Shown piece after piece: positions 15,147 to 24,258 of a stretch of 51,756 bases of DNA (its first letter is position 1; each line of letters opens with the position of its first letter). The stretch spans positions 1 through 51,756 of the forward strand of contig CALRHK010000003.1 in NCBI GenBank assembly GCA_943359475.1, in the 5' to 3' direction. This DNA comes from Candidatus Nomurabacteria bacterium. GTDB taxonomy: Bacteria; Patescibacteriota; Minisyncoccia; Phycocordibacterales; UBA9973. A program made the translations under genes and the position numbers. Below the pieces are notes generated by a model. The model did no database searches, was not told the origin of the DNA, and saw nothing but the letters and a program-made list of their open reading frames with translations.

Positions 15147-15737
15147 TTAGTAATTGTTGAACTTTCCGGGGAGTACTGAAATATCTCCCACTGGGAAAAG
15201 TCGCACAAGTGCGCGGCCAACCATCAGTGAACGAGGAAGTGTGCCCCAAGCGCGTGAATCAGAACTTCCACTTCTATTATCTCCCATTACAAAATATTGA
15301 CCTGCCGGCAAAGTAATTTCCATGGTGTCTTCTGATTTGTTTTTTACATACGGCTCTGCGAGCATAAAGCCGTCCGGGTTATCTTTATTTTTAATGACGA
15401 TAGTACTTCCGGTAATTTTTACAGTTTCTCCTGGTAGTCCAATGACTCGTTTAATGAAATATTTCGTAGTATCTTTCGGCCACTTGAATACAACTACATC
15501 GCCACGACTTGGCTCTCCTACACGATATGAGAGTTCATCTACAATCAAATAATCGCTATTGTGAAATGTGGGCACCATTGAACTTCCAGAAACAATAAAT
15601 GGTTGTGCAATAAAGGTACGAATTGGCACAACAATCAGGAGTGCGAGAATTGCAAACTTTACTAAATCCCAAAAGCCTTCTTTTTTTGGGGGCGATGGAA
15701 TAGTTGGACTCAGAGAACCATTTTCTTCGCTTGTCAT
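15147..15737 (-). CDS. lepB: Signal peptidase I
   Basis: A protein of 196 residues with one N-terminal membrane anchor (about 24-44). Catalytic Ser in SGSSMVPTF, catalytic Lys in KYFIKRVIGLPGE and box E MGDNRSGSSDSRAWG are all present. Cleaves signal peptides on the outer side of the membrane. TATAAT ends exactly 6 nt before the ATG, so it should be leaderless and lead the hisS-def-fmt operon. Confidence 0.95.
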   Translation of the reverse strand: MTSEENGSLSPTIPSPPKKEGFWDLVKFAILALLIVVPIRTFIAQPFIVSGSSMVPTFHNSDYLIVDELSYRVGEPSRGDVVVFKWPKDTTKYFIKRVIGLPGETVKITGSTIVIKNKDNPDGFMLAEPYVKNKSEDTMEITLPAGQYFVMGDNRSGSSDSRAWGTLPRSLMVGRALVRLFPVGDISVLPGKFNNY

Positions 15738-15743
15738 TGGCAG

Positions 15744-15772
15744 ATTATACTACACAAGCGATTTGACAGCAA
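15744..15772 (-). promoter_or_regulatory. Leaderless-type promoter of lepB, TTGCTG-N17-TATAAT
   Basis: Minus strand -35 at 15767-15772 and -10 at 15744-15749, with six bases (ctgcca) between the -10 and the lepB ATG. Confidence 0.75.
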
Positions 15773-15852
15773 AGTAAGAGTGGTGTTGTGTTGCGAAAAT
15801 TGAGTTTGCTATGATTTTGGTCTTTCGAATTTCTCAATTATACTGCACTCAT

Positions 15853-16443
15853 ATGTTATACGTTATTGGTTTGGGCAATCCAGGAGCAGAATATGTAGCA
15901 ACTCGTCATAATACGGGGCGTATAGTACTGGAAATGCTTGCAAAGAAAAATTTTACCGAGTGGAAAAATGACATGAAGCTCCAAGCGCGGGTTTCCAAAG
16001 GAGAACTTGAGGGTGAAAAAATGATATTTGTTTGCCCAGAAACATTTATGAATAACTCAGGTAAGAGCGTAAAGCCACTTATCACTTCAAAAAAAGATCT
16101 TGCAAAAATTGTTGTAGTCTATGATGATCTTGATTTACCCCTTGGTCGCATTAAAGTTTCTTTTAATCGCAGCGCGGGTGGACACAATGGTCTAGGATCA
16201 ATTATTAAAGCCGTAAAGAGTGAAGAGTTTGTTCGCATTCGGGTCGGAGTATCACCAGCTACACCATCAGGTAAAATCAAAAAGCCATCTGGTGAAGATG
16301 CGGTGCAGAAGTTTTTGCTGGGAAATTTTAAGGAAAAAGAGCTTCTTGAGTTGAAGAAAATTTCTAAAACAGTCAAAGAAATTCTCGTCTGCATTTCTGC
16401 AGAATCAAAAGACAAAGCAATGAGTCTCTACAATCAAAACTAA
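15853..16443 (+). CDS. pth: Peptidyl-tRNA hydrolase
   Basis: A protein of 196 residues starting MLYVIGLGNPGAEY. The track start at 15811 adds 14 residues that cover the promoter (TTGGTC-N16-TATACT); the -10 ends 8 nt before ATG 15853. Seen: GLGNPGAEYVATRHNTG with the catalytic His, PETFMNNSGKSV and VVYDDLDLPLGRIKVSF..GGHNGLGSI. Frees tRNA from stalled peptidyl-tRNA. The 3' end overlaps the convergent gene by 4 bp. Confidence 0.96.
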   Translation: MLYVIGLGNPGAEYVATRHNTGRIVLEMLAKKNFTEWKNDMKLQARVSKGELEGEKMIFVCPETFMNNSGKSVKPLITSKKDLAKIVVVYDDLDLPLGRIKVSFNRSAGGHNGLGSIIKAVKSEEFVRIRVGVSPATPSGKIKKPSGEDAVQKFLLGNFKEKELLELKKISKTVKEILVCISAESKDKAMSLYNQN

Positions 16444-16955
16444 AACGAAGCAGAAACGATACACGCAAGTTTTGTGACAGGATCACTCCCGCATCCATGT
16501 GCAATCGCACCCCCAAGTCCGCCGATTATAGTTATGACAACAAGTGATAGAAGTGCAAGAATTACTCGAAGGGTAGGATGAGTCAATGCATTTTTAATAG
16601 TGGCAATTTTTGGAATTCGTAATAGAAACTTTGTATATTTAGGATTTACAAGTGGCGCCATCTCAAGTGCATATCCACAAAGCGCAATGATAAAGACAAA
16701 AAGCAGTACACCAGAAAGTGTTGAATGAAATTCAAGGAGTGTTCGTTGGAGTGGTTCCCAGCGTGCAATATGCTCGACTTGTTCACCTGTAGCCCGAGCA
16801 ATCATAATTGCAAGTGTTCCAATAAGTGACACCCACCAAAGTGTAAAACGCAGATACTGTGTTTTCTTCCAGAGAGTATGGATAAGTTCTAAAATACCAT
16901 AGGCAACAGCGAGTACGACAGGGAAGTGAACTACCACAATGTGAAAGTTGTTCAT
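16440..16955 (-). CDS. DUF2231-like membrane protein
   Basis: A protein of 171 residues with four hydrophobic spans. The N-terminus NNFHIVVVHFPVVLAVAYGILEL has the H..VHFP pattern of DUF2231 membrane proteins, and further His residues lie at GEQVEHIARW and LLEFHSTL. A haem- or metal-binding role is possible but not shown. TATACT ends 7 nt before the ATG, so a near-leaderless mRNA is predicted. Confidence 0.6.
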   Translation of the reverse strand: MNNFHIVVVHFPVVLAVAYGILELIHTLWKKTQYLRFTLWWVSLIGTLAIMIARATGEQVEHIARWEPLQRTLLEFHSTLSGVLLFVFIIALCGYALEMAPLVNPKYTKFLLRIPKIATIKNALTHPTLRVILALLSLVVITIIGGLGGAIAHGCGSDPVTKLACIVSASF

Positions 16956-16981
16956 AGTGTTAAGTATAACAGTACAATAAT

Positions 16982-17009
16982 AAAAAGCACCAGATGACTG
17001 GTGCTTTTT
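16982..17009. terminator. Bidirectional terminator
   Basis: AAAAAGCACCAG/CTGGTGCTTTTT stem with ATGA loop, between the DUF2231-like gene start and the S1 gene stop; on the minus strand it ends the S1 gene. Confidence 0.85.
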
Positions 17010-17018
17010 ATTAGAAAA

Positions 17019-18113
17019 TTATTTCTTTTCATCAAGGAAGGCAAGTGTCATACGTTGTTCCTTTGGTTCAAAGAGGGTAATTTGAAAGTTGTATGTTTTA
17101 CCGAGTTCAAGTTTCTCGCGGAGTTTTACTTCACCACCAACGGTTGAGTTGTGAACGAGTCCCGCAACGCCTTCTTTGATTGAAACAAGTGCGCCGTGTT
17201 TATTGTACTTAATCACAACACCTTTAATAATGTCACCTTTTTTGAGAGTACCATCGAACTCTTTCCAAGGATTTTCTTTGAGTGCTTTAATTGAAAGAGA
17301 AATTTTTCCATCTTTAATTTCAATTACTTTTGCATTTACCTTGTCACCCAATTTAAACATGGTGCGTGGATCTTCAATAAGACCCCAGTCAATTTCGGAA
17401 ATGTGAACGAGTCCCTCGAGACCTTCTTCAATCTTCAAGAAGACACCGAAATCAACAAGCCCTGCAACTTCACAGGCAACTTCATCACCAACTGCGTATT
17501 TACCAATGATTTCTTGGCGCTCAGCAGGATTGTTATCTTTTTCTGAGAAGATAAGCTTACCTTCTTTTGGTAATGCTGAGAGAATAATAACTGAAAGTTT
17601 TTTACCAACAAGTTTTTTGAGTTCTTTTAAGATCTTATCTTTATCAGAGTCCTCAACACGTGGGTAGTGTTCTGGTTTAAGTTGTGATGCAGGAAGGAAG
17701 CCCTGAATTCCTTGCCACTCAAGGATAAGTCCACCCTTGTTTGCTTCTTTGACAGGGATTTCAAGTACTGTTTTTGCTTTGATCGCTTTCTCGGCTTCGC
17801 TCCAAATGAGTGCTTGCTTTGCTTCTTTAAGTGAAAGCTCTACATAGCCATCTTCGTTTTCAGTATCAACAACTTTTGCCTTCACTGCGTCCCCGATATT
17901 CACTTTTTTTAGAATATCGCGTGCATTAATGAATTCGCGTCCGTAAATAATGCCCGTACCATAAGGAGTAAGGTCAATAAAGACTGAAGATTTTTTAATT
18001 GCAATGACAGGTCCTTCGACGAGAGTGTCGAGCGCTGGACGTGTCGCTGATTTTTCGATTACTGCAAGTGTTCCAGTAAACTCACTCACAGGTTTTGTTT
18101 CTGTAGTATCCAT
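17019..18113 (-). CDS. rpsA: Ribosomal protein S1-like, four S1 domains
   Basis: A protein of 364 residues. Four consecutive S1/OB domains are visible, starting near LVEGPVIAIKKSSVFIDL (about 31), IKAKTVLEIPVKEANKGGLIL (about 112), YAVGDEVACEVAGLVDFGVFLKIEEGLEGLVHISE (about 205) and LKKGDIIKGVVIKYNKHGALVSI (about 290). S1 helps the 30S subunit bind mRNA. Shorter than the six-domain E. coli protein, like many other bacteria. The leader ends in a terminator-like hairpin right before the ATG, suggesting regulation. The first base of the coding region follows TATAAT by chance, so the true promoter is likely the one about 120 bp upstream. Confidence 0.9.
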   Translation of the reverse strand: MDTTETKPVSEFTGTLAVIEKSATRPALDTLVEGPVIAIKKSSVFIDLTPYGTGIIYGREFINARDILKKVNIGDAVKAKVVDTENEDGYVELSLKEAKQALIWSEAEKAIKAKTVLEIPVKEANKGGLILEWQGIQGFLPASQLKPEHYPRVEDSDKDKILKELKKLVGKKLSVIILSALPKEGKLIFSEKDNNPAERQEIIGKYAVGDEVACEVAGLVDFGVFLKIEEGLEGLVHISEIDWGLIEDPRTMFKLGDKVNAKVIEIKDGKISLSIKALKENPWKEFDGTLKKGDIIKGVVIKYNKHGALVSIKEGVAGLVHNSTVGGEVKLREKLELGKTYNFQITLFEPKEQRMTLAFLDEKK

Positions 18114-18114
18114 A

Positions 18115-18263
18115 TTATAAAATAAAAATCCGCACGAAGGCGGAAAATTCCTTTGCCTTCAGGTTCTCTCCGGATGTATTCCCGAAAAGTGTTATCCTAA
18201 ACGCGGGCCAAAGCCCTGCTAATAAAGTGATAACATAATAGCACAACCGACATTGGCTGTCTA
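18115..18263 (-). promoter_or_regulatory. rpsA promoter and attenuator-like leader
   Basis: Minus strand: -35 TAGACA (18258-18263), N17, -10 TATTAT with TGc extension (18235-18240). The predicted leader is about 115 nt. It has a GGGC/GCCC hairpin near its 5' end. A TCCGC/GCGGA hairpin followed by TTTTTATTTTAT sits immediately before the S1 start codon, which is the form of an intrinsic terminator. An upstream CGGA could pair with the TCCG arm as an antiterminator. No known riboswitch was recognised. Confidence 0.5.
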
Positions 18264-18358
18264 GGCGTAAAGTTACGCACATATCAATTTGGTATTTTCC
18301 CAAACACATCCTAGAATAAAAGGGAATGTGTTTCATGTGGTTAAGTTTTAAGTTTAAG

Positions 18359-18395
18359 TGAGGACAGTTGGCAATGCCGCTGTCCTCTTTTTTAT
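18359..18395 (+). terminator. Plus-strand terminator without an upstream gene
   Basis: GAGGACAG/CTGTCCTC stem followed by TTTTTTTA. The only annotated sequence upstream on this strand is the antisense of the rpsA leader, which contains further hairpins (GCGTAA/TTACGC at 18272, AAACACAT/ATGTGTTT at about 18301-18333). A short plus-strand RNA may end here. Confidence 0.6.
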
Positions 18396-18421
18396 TGCGA
18401 AAATTTTGATATACTTTAAGT

Positions 18422-19051
18422 ATGATTCTCACATATCACGGAAAGCAGTTCTGGAAAATTCAGCAGGGCGATCTTGTCATTGCATTTAATCCAATTAGTA
18501 AAGATTCAAAATATAGCGGGAAAATTTCTCGTTTCGGTGCAGCGATTGCGCTCTCAACACTCAATCATCCAGACTATAATGGTGTCGAGACGGTGACCTA
18601 CGGTGAGACAGCACCTTTTGCGATTACCGGACCAGGTGATTACGAAGTCGGTGGCATTTTTATCAAAGGAATTCCAAGTGAGGCGGCTATTGGTGGTAAA
18701 AAATATATCAATACTATTTATACACTTACAGTAGATGAGATATCGATTTGTTTTCTTGGCGCTCTTACAAATCCAACTCTTTCAAACGAAGCAATTGAAG
18801 CAATAGACAGTGCTGACATTCTCTTCGTACCGGTAGGTGACGGAATTGACTCTCTTGCACCAAAAGATGCGTACAAGCTCGCAGTTGCAATTGAACCTCG
18901 TCTTATTGTGCCAATGGATTTTGCTGATGAGGATATTCGTACTTTTCTCAAAGAAGCTGGGCAAGATAAAACTGCACCAATTGAAAAGTTGACACTGAAG
19001 CGTAAAGATCTTGATGGTAAGGCTGGTGAAGTGGTGGTATTTAGTTCATAA
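18422..19051 (+). CDS. Degenerate metallo-beta-lactamase-fold protein (UlaG-like)
   Basis: A protein of 209 residues. The overall pattern resembles the UlaG-like hydrolase family: start MILTYHGKQFWKIQQGDLVIAFNP, then STLNHPDYNGV, GPGDYEVGGIFIKGIPS, the strand TLTVDEISICFLGALT and ADILFVPVGDG. The zinc motif HxHxDH is reduced to NHPDYN, so catalysis is doubtful. TATACT (18410-18415) ends exactly 6 nt before the ATG. Likely co-transcribed with the next gene. Confidence 0.75.
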   Translation: MILTYHGKQFWKIQQGDLVIAFNPISKDSKYSGKISRFGAAIALSTLNHPDYNGVETVTYGETAPFAITGPGDYEVGGIFIKGIPSEAAIGGKKYINTIYTLTVDEISICFLGALTNPTLSNEAIEAIDSADILFVPVGDGIDSLAPKDAYKLAVAIEPRLIVPMDFADEDIRTFLKEAGQDKTAPIEKLTLKRKDLDGKAGEVVVFSS

Positions 19052-19059
19052 TAATTACT

Positions 19060-19371
19060 ATGAGAAAAATTATTCATACTATTAGACAAAAACCAGAATC
19101 AGTACGAAGATTTGTTGCAACCTCTTCGGCGTTAGTGATTACTTTGGCGATTGCATTTGTGTGGATTTCTACACTCGGTGTGCAAAACAAAATAACCGCA
19201 TCGAAGAAACAGGGAACAAATCCTTTTGCCTTGATTAAGAAGAGTTTTGAGAATGCATTCACAAAAACAGGTGGTAAAAATCAAGCAAACGCTCTTAGTG
19301 CAGTGCAGTCTGAAGAGAGTGATGTAACCGCGGTTACACTCACGCCCGATAGCGGTACAACCGGCCAATAG
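19060..19371 (+). CDS. Hypothetical single-span membrane protein
   Basis: A protein of 103 residues: a basic N-terminus (MRKIIHTIRQKPESVRR), one span (about 18-38), then a polar Ser/Thr-rich tail ending DSGTTGQ, probably outside the cell. No family recognised. Starts 8 nt after the gene at 18422 and ends at a strong terminator, so the two form one unit. Confidence 0.6.
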   Translation: MRKIIHTIRQKPESVRRFVATSSALVITLAIAFVWISTLGVQNKITASKKQGTNPFALIKKSFENAFTKTGGKNQANALSAVQSEESDVTAVTLTPDSGTTGQ

Positions 19372-19397
19372 CCTTACGTACTAAGTCTCTTTTCCCA

Positions 19398-19425
19398 CAA
19401 AAAAGCACCTTTGGTGCTTTTTTTA
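19398..19425 (+). terminator. Rho-independent terminator
   Basis: AAAAAGCACC/GGTGCTTTTT hairpin with TTT loop after the stop at 19371. Confidence 0.85.
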
Positions 19426-19456
19426 GTGATCAATTTATGCTATAATGGGTGTATAT

Positions 19457-21916
19457 ATGGCAAAACCCGAGCGCGAAGATAAACCCGAAATACCAGTCTC
19501 TGGCATACGTCCTGTTGGTATCGTGAGCGAAATGAAGGAGTCCTACATTAGCTATGCAATGTCGGTTATCACTTCGCGTGCACTTCCTGACATTCGCGAT
19601 GGTTTGAAGCCTGTTCACCGTCGTATTTTATTTTCTATGCATGAAATGGGTCTTACTGCAGGTGGGCGTTTTAGAAAATCTGCTGCAGTAGTGGGTGAGG
19701 TGCTCGGTAAATACCATCCACATGGTGATTCTGCTGTGTATGATTCTATGGTGGGTATGGCGCAGGAATTTACACTTCGCTATCCACTTATACTCGGTCA
19801 AGGTAACTTTGGCTCGATTGACGGTGATGCAGCAGCAGCCATGCGTTATACCGAAGCAAAGATGTCAAAAATTGCAGCGGAAGTTTTGAAAGACCTTGAA
19901 AAAGAAACTGTTGATTTTAGACCAAACTACGACGGAACTCGAAAAGAACCATCAGTGCTCCCAGCAGCAATCCCGACACTCCTTTTAAATGGAACACTTG
20001 GTATTGCGGTTGGTATGGCTACTAATATCCCTCCACACAATCTTACTGAAGTAATCGATGCAACCATTCACCTCATAGAAAACCCCGATGCAACAACTGA
20101 AGATCTCGCTGAATTTATCAAAGGACCAGATTTTCCAACTGGTGGCGTGGTCTACGGAACAAAGGATCTTTTGCACGCATATGCAACAGGTCGTGGTGGC
20201 GTAGTGACTCGTGGCGAAGCTGAAATTGTTGAGCTTAAGTCTGGTCAGTCACAAATAATTATTACTTCGCTTCCATATCGAGTAAACAAAGCTGATCTCA
20301 TTGTCTCTATTGTTGATCAAATCCGAGATAAAAAACTTGATGGTATTAAAGATATTCGGGATGAATCAACTCGTGATATTCGCGTAGTTATTGATCTTAA
20401 AAATGGTGCGCATCCCCAAAAAGTGCTCAACTACCTCTATCGCCATACGCAACTTGAGACTAATTTCAATTTTAATATGGTAGCACTCGTTGATGGCGTA
20501 CCTCAAACACTCTCGCTCAAATTGATGCTTGGTGAATTTATCGGACATAGACAAACAGTTGTCCGTCGTCGTGGGGAATATGACCTTCGTAAAGCAAAAG
20601 AACGAGAACATATCCTCCTTGGTCTTAAAAAAGCTCTCGATCACATTGATCGCGTCATTTCTGTAATTCGTGCCTCAAAAGATACTGCAACAGCGAAGTT
20701 TAATTTGATGAAGGAGTTCAAATTTTCTGATCTGCAAGCACAAGCAATCCTTGAAATGCGTTTGCAAAAACTCGCTGGTCTCGAGCGTAAGAACGTTGAG
20801 CTTGAATTGAAAGAAAAACAAGAACTTATTAAAGAACTTGAGACACTGCTTGCAAACCAAAAGAAAATGCTCAAAGTTATCTCAGAAGAACTTGGTGAAA
20901 TTAAAGAAAAGTATGGTGATGTACGACGCACTCGCGTTATTAAGTCTGGCGTCAAAGAAATTTCAGACGAAGATCTCATCCCCGAAAAGGAATCAGTGCT
21001 TGTCTTTACTGAGGGTGGATATGTAAAGCGTACCGATCCTTCTGAATACCGCAGTCAAAAGCGTGGCGGTGTTGGTGTTGTTGACCTCGAAACAAAAGAA
21101 GAAGATTTTGTAACGATTTTGCTCAATACCAATACACACAGTGATCTCCTCTTCTTTACCAATCTTGGTAAGGCATACCAAATAAAAATGTACGATATAC
21201 CAGAAGGACGTCGCGCAACAAAAGGCAAGTCAATCATGAACTTCCTCTCACTCACTGGTGATGAGAAGGTAACTTCAATTCTTGCAATTCCTAAAGCTGA
21301 GAAAGGGAAAATGGCATCATTATTGCTTGTCACCAAAGATGGCACTGCAAAAAAAGTTTCGTACGAACAGTTTAAAGATGTACGCCGCTCAGGTATTATT
21401 GCAATTCGTCTTGATAAAGGTGACGAACTCAAGTCAGCACATCTTGTAGAAAAAGGAGACACGGTCTCTCTCGTGACTGCAAAAGGTCAATCAATTCGAT
21501 TTAAAGAGTCAGATATTCGAGAAATGGGACGTACTGCAGGTGGTGTGCGTGCAATTAAGCTTGGCAAAGGTGATATTCTTGTTGGTGTTGATATTCTTCA
21601 TAAAGACAAAGAAAGCGAATCATATGTGCTCGTAATGAGTGCAAACGGTCTCGGTAAAAAAACCGCACTGAAGGAATATAAAATTCAAAAACGTGGTGGT
21701 TCTGGTATTAAAACTGCTAAAATTACCCCGAAAACAGGTGATCTCATTGTTGCAAAAGTTATTTCGAATGAAGAAGAGCTCATTGTTATGTCAAAGAAAG
21801 GGCAAGTCATTCGTGTTGCACTCGCGCAAGTTCCATCACTTGGACGACAAACACAAGGTGTGACAATTATGAAAATGCGACCAGGTGATGGTATTGCATC
21901 GCTCACCTGTCTCTAG
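19457..21916 (+). CDS. gyrA: DNA gyrase subunit A
   Basis: A protein of 819 residues starting [10 protein letters not shown]. The track start at 19445 is rejected: its ATGGGT overlaps the -10 box TATAAT, which ends 10 nt before ATG 19457. Seen: [44 protein letters not shown], the catalytic Tyr in [12 protein letters not shown], a long coiled coil near 440-500, and C-terminal beta-propeller blades with QKRGGVG and QKRGGSG, the former at the GyrA-box position. Introduces negative supercoils with GyrB, which is not in the window. Confidence 0.96.
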   Translation: MAKPEREDKPEIPVSGIRPVGIVSEMKESYISYAMSVITSRALPDIRDGLKPVHRRILFSMHEMGLTAGGRFRKSAAVVGEVLGKYHPHGDSAVYDSMVGMAQEFTLRYPLILGQGNFGSIDGDAAAAMRYTEAKMSKIAAEVLKDLEKETVDFRPNYDGTRKEPSVLPAAIPTLLLNGTLGIAVGMATNIPPHNLTEVIDATIHLIENPDATTEDLAEFIKGPDFPTGGVVYGTKDLLHAYATGRGGVVTRGEAEIVELKSGQSQIIITSLPYRVNKADLIVSIVDQIRDKKLDGIKDIRDESTRDIRVVIDLKNGAHPQKVLNYLYRHTQLETNFNFNMVALVDGVPQTLSLKLMLGEFIGHRQTVVRRRGEYDLRKAKEREHILLGLKKALDHIDRVISVIRASKDTATAKFNLMKEFKFSDLQAQAILEMRLQKLAGLERKNVELELKEKQELIKELETLLANQKKMLKVISEELGEIKEKYGDVRRTRVIKSGVKEISDEDLIPEKESVLVFTEGGYVKRTDPSEYRSQKRGGVGVVDLETKEEDFVTILLNTNTHSDLLFFTNLGKAYQIKMYDIPEGRRATKGKSIMNFLSLTGDEKVTSILAIPKAEKGKMASLLLVTKDGTAKKVSYEQFKDVRRSGIIAIRLDKGDELKSAHLVEKGDTVSLVTAKGQSIRFKESDIREMGRTAGGVRAIKLGKGDILVGVDILHKDKESESYVLVMSANGLGKKTALKEYKIQKRGGSGIKTAKITPKTGDLIVAKVISNEEELIVMSKKGQVIRVALAQVPSLGRQTQGVTIMKMRPGDGIASLTCL

Positions 21917-21945
21917 TCTTCCACAGCTGTAAAATAAAAAAGTGT

Positions 21946-21987
21946 TATACTCAAAGAGTGGCAATAACCACTCTTTCTGTATTGTAA
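21946..21987 (+). promoter_or_regulatory. Promoter with possible leaderless 9-codon upstream ORF
   Basis: TATACT (21946-21951) is followed after exactly six bases by GTG at 21958. This opens a short frame VAITTLSVL whose TAA stop overlaps the methyltransferase ATG (TAATG). The same stretch forms an AAAGAGTGG/CCACTCTTT hairpin (21953-21976), which may also end gyrA transcription. Whether the short frame is translated is uncertain. Confidence 0.4.
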
Positions 21988-22517
21988 TGTTTAGTGATCC
22001 TGTAAAAATTATTTCGCAACTCGAAATCCACGACACTATGTCCGTGGCGGATTTAGGTGCCGGTTCTGGCGCCTATACTTTTGCAATTGCCGAGAGACTC
22101 AAAAACAAAGAAGGGAAAGTGTATGCACTTGAAGTGCAAAAAGACCTCGTTGGACGAATTAAAACTGAGGCAAGCACACGTCATCTTACCAATATTGAAA
22201 TACTGTGGGCCGATATCGAACAACCTGGTGGTACAAAATTGAGGGATCAATCAATAGATTTGGCGATTGTAGCAAATGTATTGTTTCAAGTCGAAGATAA
22301 AATTGGCTTTATTGAAGAAGTTCGACGTATTATAAAACCAGGTGCGCGAGTACTCGTGGTAGATTGGACTGACTCACATTCCAATATGGGGCCTCACAAA
22401 GAAATGGTTGTTACAGAACAAAACGCAAAAGAACTTTTCATGAAAAAAGGTTTTGTTTTTGAAAAAAATATCTTAGCAGGAAGCCATCATTATGGATTAG
22501 TATTTACAAAAGCATAA
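21987..22517 (+). CDS. Class I SAM-dependent methyltransferase
   Basis: A protein of 176 residues starting MFSDPVKIISQLEI. Motif I is VADLGAGSGAYTFAIAERL, followed by VYALEVQ (motif II acidic end), SIDLAIVANVLFQVED and VLVVDW. A UbiE/Arsenic-methyltransferase-like small-molecule or lipid methylase is possible; target unknown. ATG 21987 was chosen because the upstream 15 residues of the track ORF cover the hairpin and the promoter. Begins a unit with the solute-binding protein 2 nt downstream. Confidence 0.85.
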   Translation: MFSDPVKIISQLEIHDTMSVADLGAGSGAYTFAIAERLKNKEGKVYALEVQKDLVGRIKTEASTRHLTNIEILWADIEQPGGTKLRDQSIDLAIVANVLFQVEDKIGFIEEVRRIIKPGARVLVVDWTDSHSNMGPHKEMVVTEQNAKELFMKKGFVFEKNILAGSHHYGLVFTKA

Positions 22518-22519
22518 CT

Positions 22520-23845
22520 ATGAAAGGCTCATCTACATTCCAAGTGGTAATTATGATTGTTATGATAATCGGTATTGTTTTTGCTGTTGCAGTCTTTTCA
22601 GGATTTATAAAATTTGGATCAAAATCGAGCACCGCAGTGACAGGATCAGTGTCAGTCTGGGGAGAACTTCCACGGCAAGTTGTTGCAGAATATTTCACAA
22701 CGTTAAATACACAAAACCAGGATTTGAAGATTACGTATACAGAAGTGCCAAGCGAAAATTTTGACCAGACGGTCCTCGAGGCGCTTGCATCTGGCAAGGG
22801 TCCTGATGTAGTACTTATTACCGAGGATATGCTTTTGAAATACAAGGATAAGGCATTTATGATCCCGTTTACGAGTTATAGCGAGGGTCAAATTAAAACG
22901 AATTTTATTCGTGAAGCGGAACTTTTGATTACAAAAGATGGGCTCTTGGGGTTTCCAGTTACTGTTGATCCTCTCGTATTGTATTACAACCGCGACCTCT
23001 TTGATAAAGCTGGAATTGCAGTCCCACCAAAGAATTGGGATGAGATTAAAAATCTAGTACCACTTCTTACAACGATAGACAAAGGAAACTTTTCTGTAAA
23101 ACAAAGCGCACTTCCATTTGGTGATTTTGATAATATTTCCCACGCAAAAGAAATTATTACTGCACTTTTATTGCAAACAGGAAACCCTCTCTATAAAAAG
23201 GATATTTCTGATTACTTCATACCAACTTTTAAAGAAACCTATAATCCAAAACATACATCAATAAACGTACTTGATTTCTATACTTCATTTGCAAGTCCTA
23301 CAAATGAACTCTATACATGGAATCGCGGACTCCCAAATTCAGAACAACAGTTTCTTGTAGGCAAATCAGCTATGTATATAGGCTATGCAAGCGAGCTTTT
23401 TGCATTGCAACAAAAAAATCCAAATTTCAATTTTGACGTAGTCTCATTTCCGCAAATTGCAGATGCAACAAGCGCAGTAACGTATGGCAAAATGCTTTCA
23501 GCAGTAGTAATCAAGAGTACAAAAAATGTTGCAGCTGCATATTACACTGCAGCACTTCTCTCTGGTGTTGATGCGCAAAAATATCTTTCTGAAAAACTCT
23601 CAGTACCACCAGTACGTCGTGATTTGCTCGCGATTCGACCTTCGCAAACGTATGCACAGGTTTTTTATAATGGCGCGCTGACAGCACGGTCATGGATTGA
23701 TCCAAATACCGTAATGAGTGCTAAAATCTTTCGTGATATGATTACTACAATTAACTCAGGAAGCAATTCTTCCGAGGCAGCACTCAGTAATGTCGATGCG
23801 GCACTCGGTCAACTCTTTATGGCAGTAGCAGCAACACAACAATAA
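22520..23845 (+). CDS. Extracellular solute-binding protein, family 1, without transporter genes
   Basis: A protein of 441 residues with an N-terminal membrane anchor (about 8-32) and no lipobox cysteine. Sugar-type binding-protein features: SVSVWGELPRQVVAEYF, SGKGPDVVLITEDML, LGFPVTVDPLVLYYNRDLFDKAGI, PKNWDEI and KSAMYIGYASE. No ABC permease or ATPase lies nearby, so it is either served by a distant system or has another surface role. It directly precedes the pilin-like array (3 nt to the next gene). Confidence 0.85.
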   Translation: MKGSSTFQVVIMIVMIIGIVFAVAVFSGFIKFGSKSSTAVTGSVSVWGELPRQVVAEYFTTLNTQNQDLKITYTEVPSENFDQTVLEALASGKGPDVVLITEDMLLKYKDKAFMIPFTSYSEGQIKTNFIREAELLITKDGLLGFPVTVDPLVLYYNRDLFDKAGIAVPPKNWDEIKNLVPLLTTIDKGNFSVKQSALPFGDFDNISHAKEIITALLLQTGNPLYKKDISDYFIPTFKETYNPKHTSINVLDFYTSFASPTNELYTWNRGLPNSEQQFLVGKSAMYIGYASELFALQQKNPNFNFDVVSFPQIADATSAVTYGKMLSAVVIKSTKNVAAAYYTAALLSGVDAQKYLSEKLSVPPVRRDLLAIRPSQTYAQVFYNGALTARSWIDPNTVMSAKIFRDMITTINSGSNSSEAALSNVDAALGQLFMAVAATQQ

Positions 23846-23848
23846 AAT

Positions 23849-24238
23849 ATGAGTATTCAAAGATACAAAAGAAGAATTGTAAAAGGGGTTGCAGTAGTTA
23901 TTTTCTACTCCCTCGCACTTTCGCGTGTACATGCAGCAGGATTGGTACCTTGTGGTGGAAGTGGAGAGCCAGACTGTGACTTTAATCAACTGATGGTGCT
24001 TATCGATAAAATTATAAAGTTCATGCTCTTTGATCTTTCGATACCACTTGCTGCAGTCTTGTTTGCATACGCTGGATATTTGTTAATGACGAGTGGAGAT
24101 AACAGCGGCAAACGCACTCGTGCAAAAGGTTTATTTATGAGTGTAGGTATCGGACTCGTGATAGCACTCGCAGCATGGCTCATAATTGAAACCATTTTAT
24201 CAACACTCGGCTACGATGGGAGCTGGATTGGTTTTTAG
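23849..24238 (+). CDS. T4SS-pilin-like membrane protein 1
   Basis: A protein of 129 residues. Signal peptide ending near ALSRVHAAG, a short Cys-containing part (LVPCGGSGEPDCD), then two spans: DLSIPLAAVLFAYAGYLLMTS and GLFMSVGIGLVIALAAWLIIETI, separated by a basic loop DNSGKRTRAKG. This two-helix layout with a basic turn matches VirB2/TrbC-like pilins and the T4SS_pilin family common in CPR genomes. First of five in tandem. Confidence 0.7.
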   Translation: MSIQRYKRRIVKGVAVVIFYSLALSRVHAAGLVPCGGSGEPDCDFNQLMVLIDKIIKFMLFDLSIPLAAVLFAYAGYLLMTSGDNSGKRTRAKGLFMSVGIGLVIALAAWLIIETILSTLGYDGSWIGF

Positions 24239-24258
24239 GATAACGTATACTTAACTAT

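Noticed and set aside
18115-18432. 105-aa minus-strand ORF upstream of rpsA
   Set aside because: Covers the rpsA promoter, leader hairpins and a plus-strand terminator; composition is not protein-like.
19445-19456. Upstream gyrA start MGVY
   Set aside because: The ATGGGT overlaps the -10 box TATAAT, so it would not be fully transcribed.
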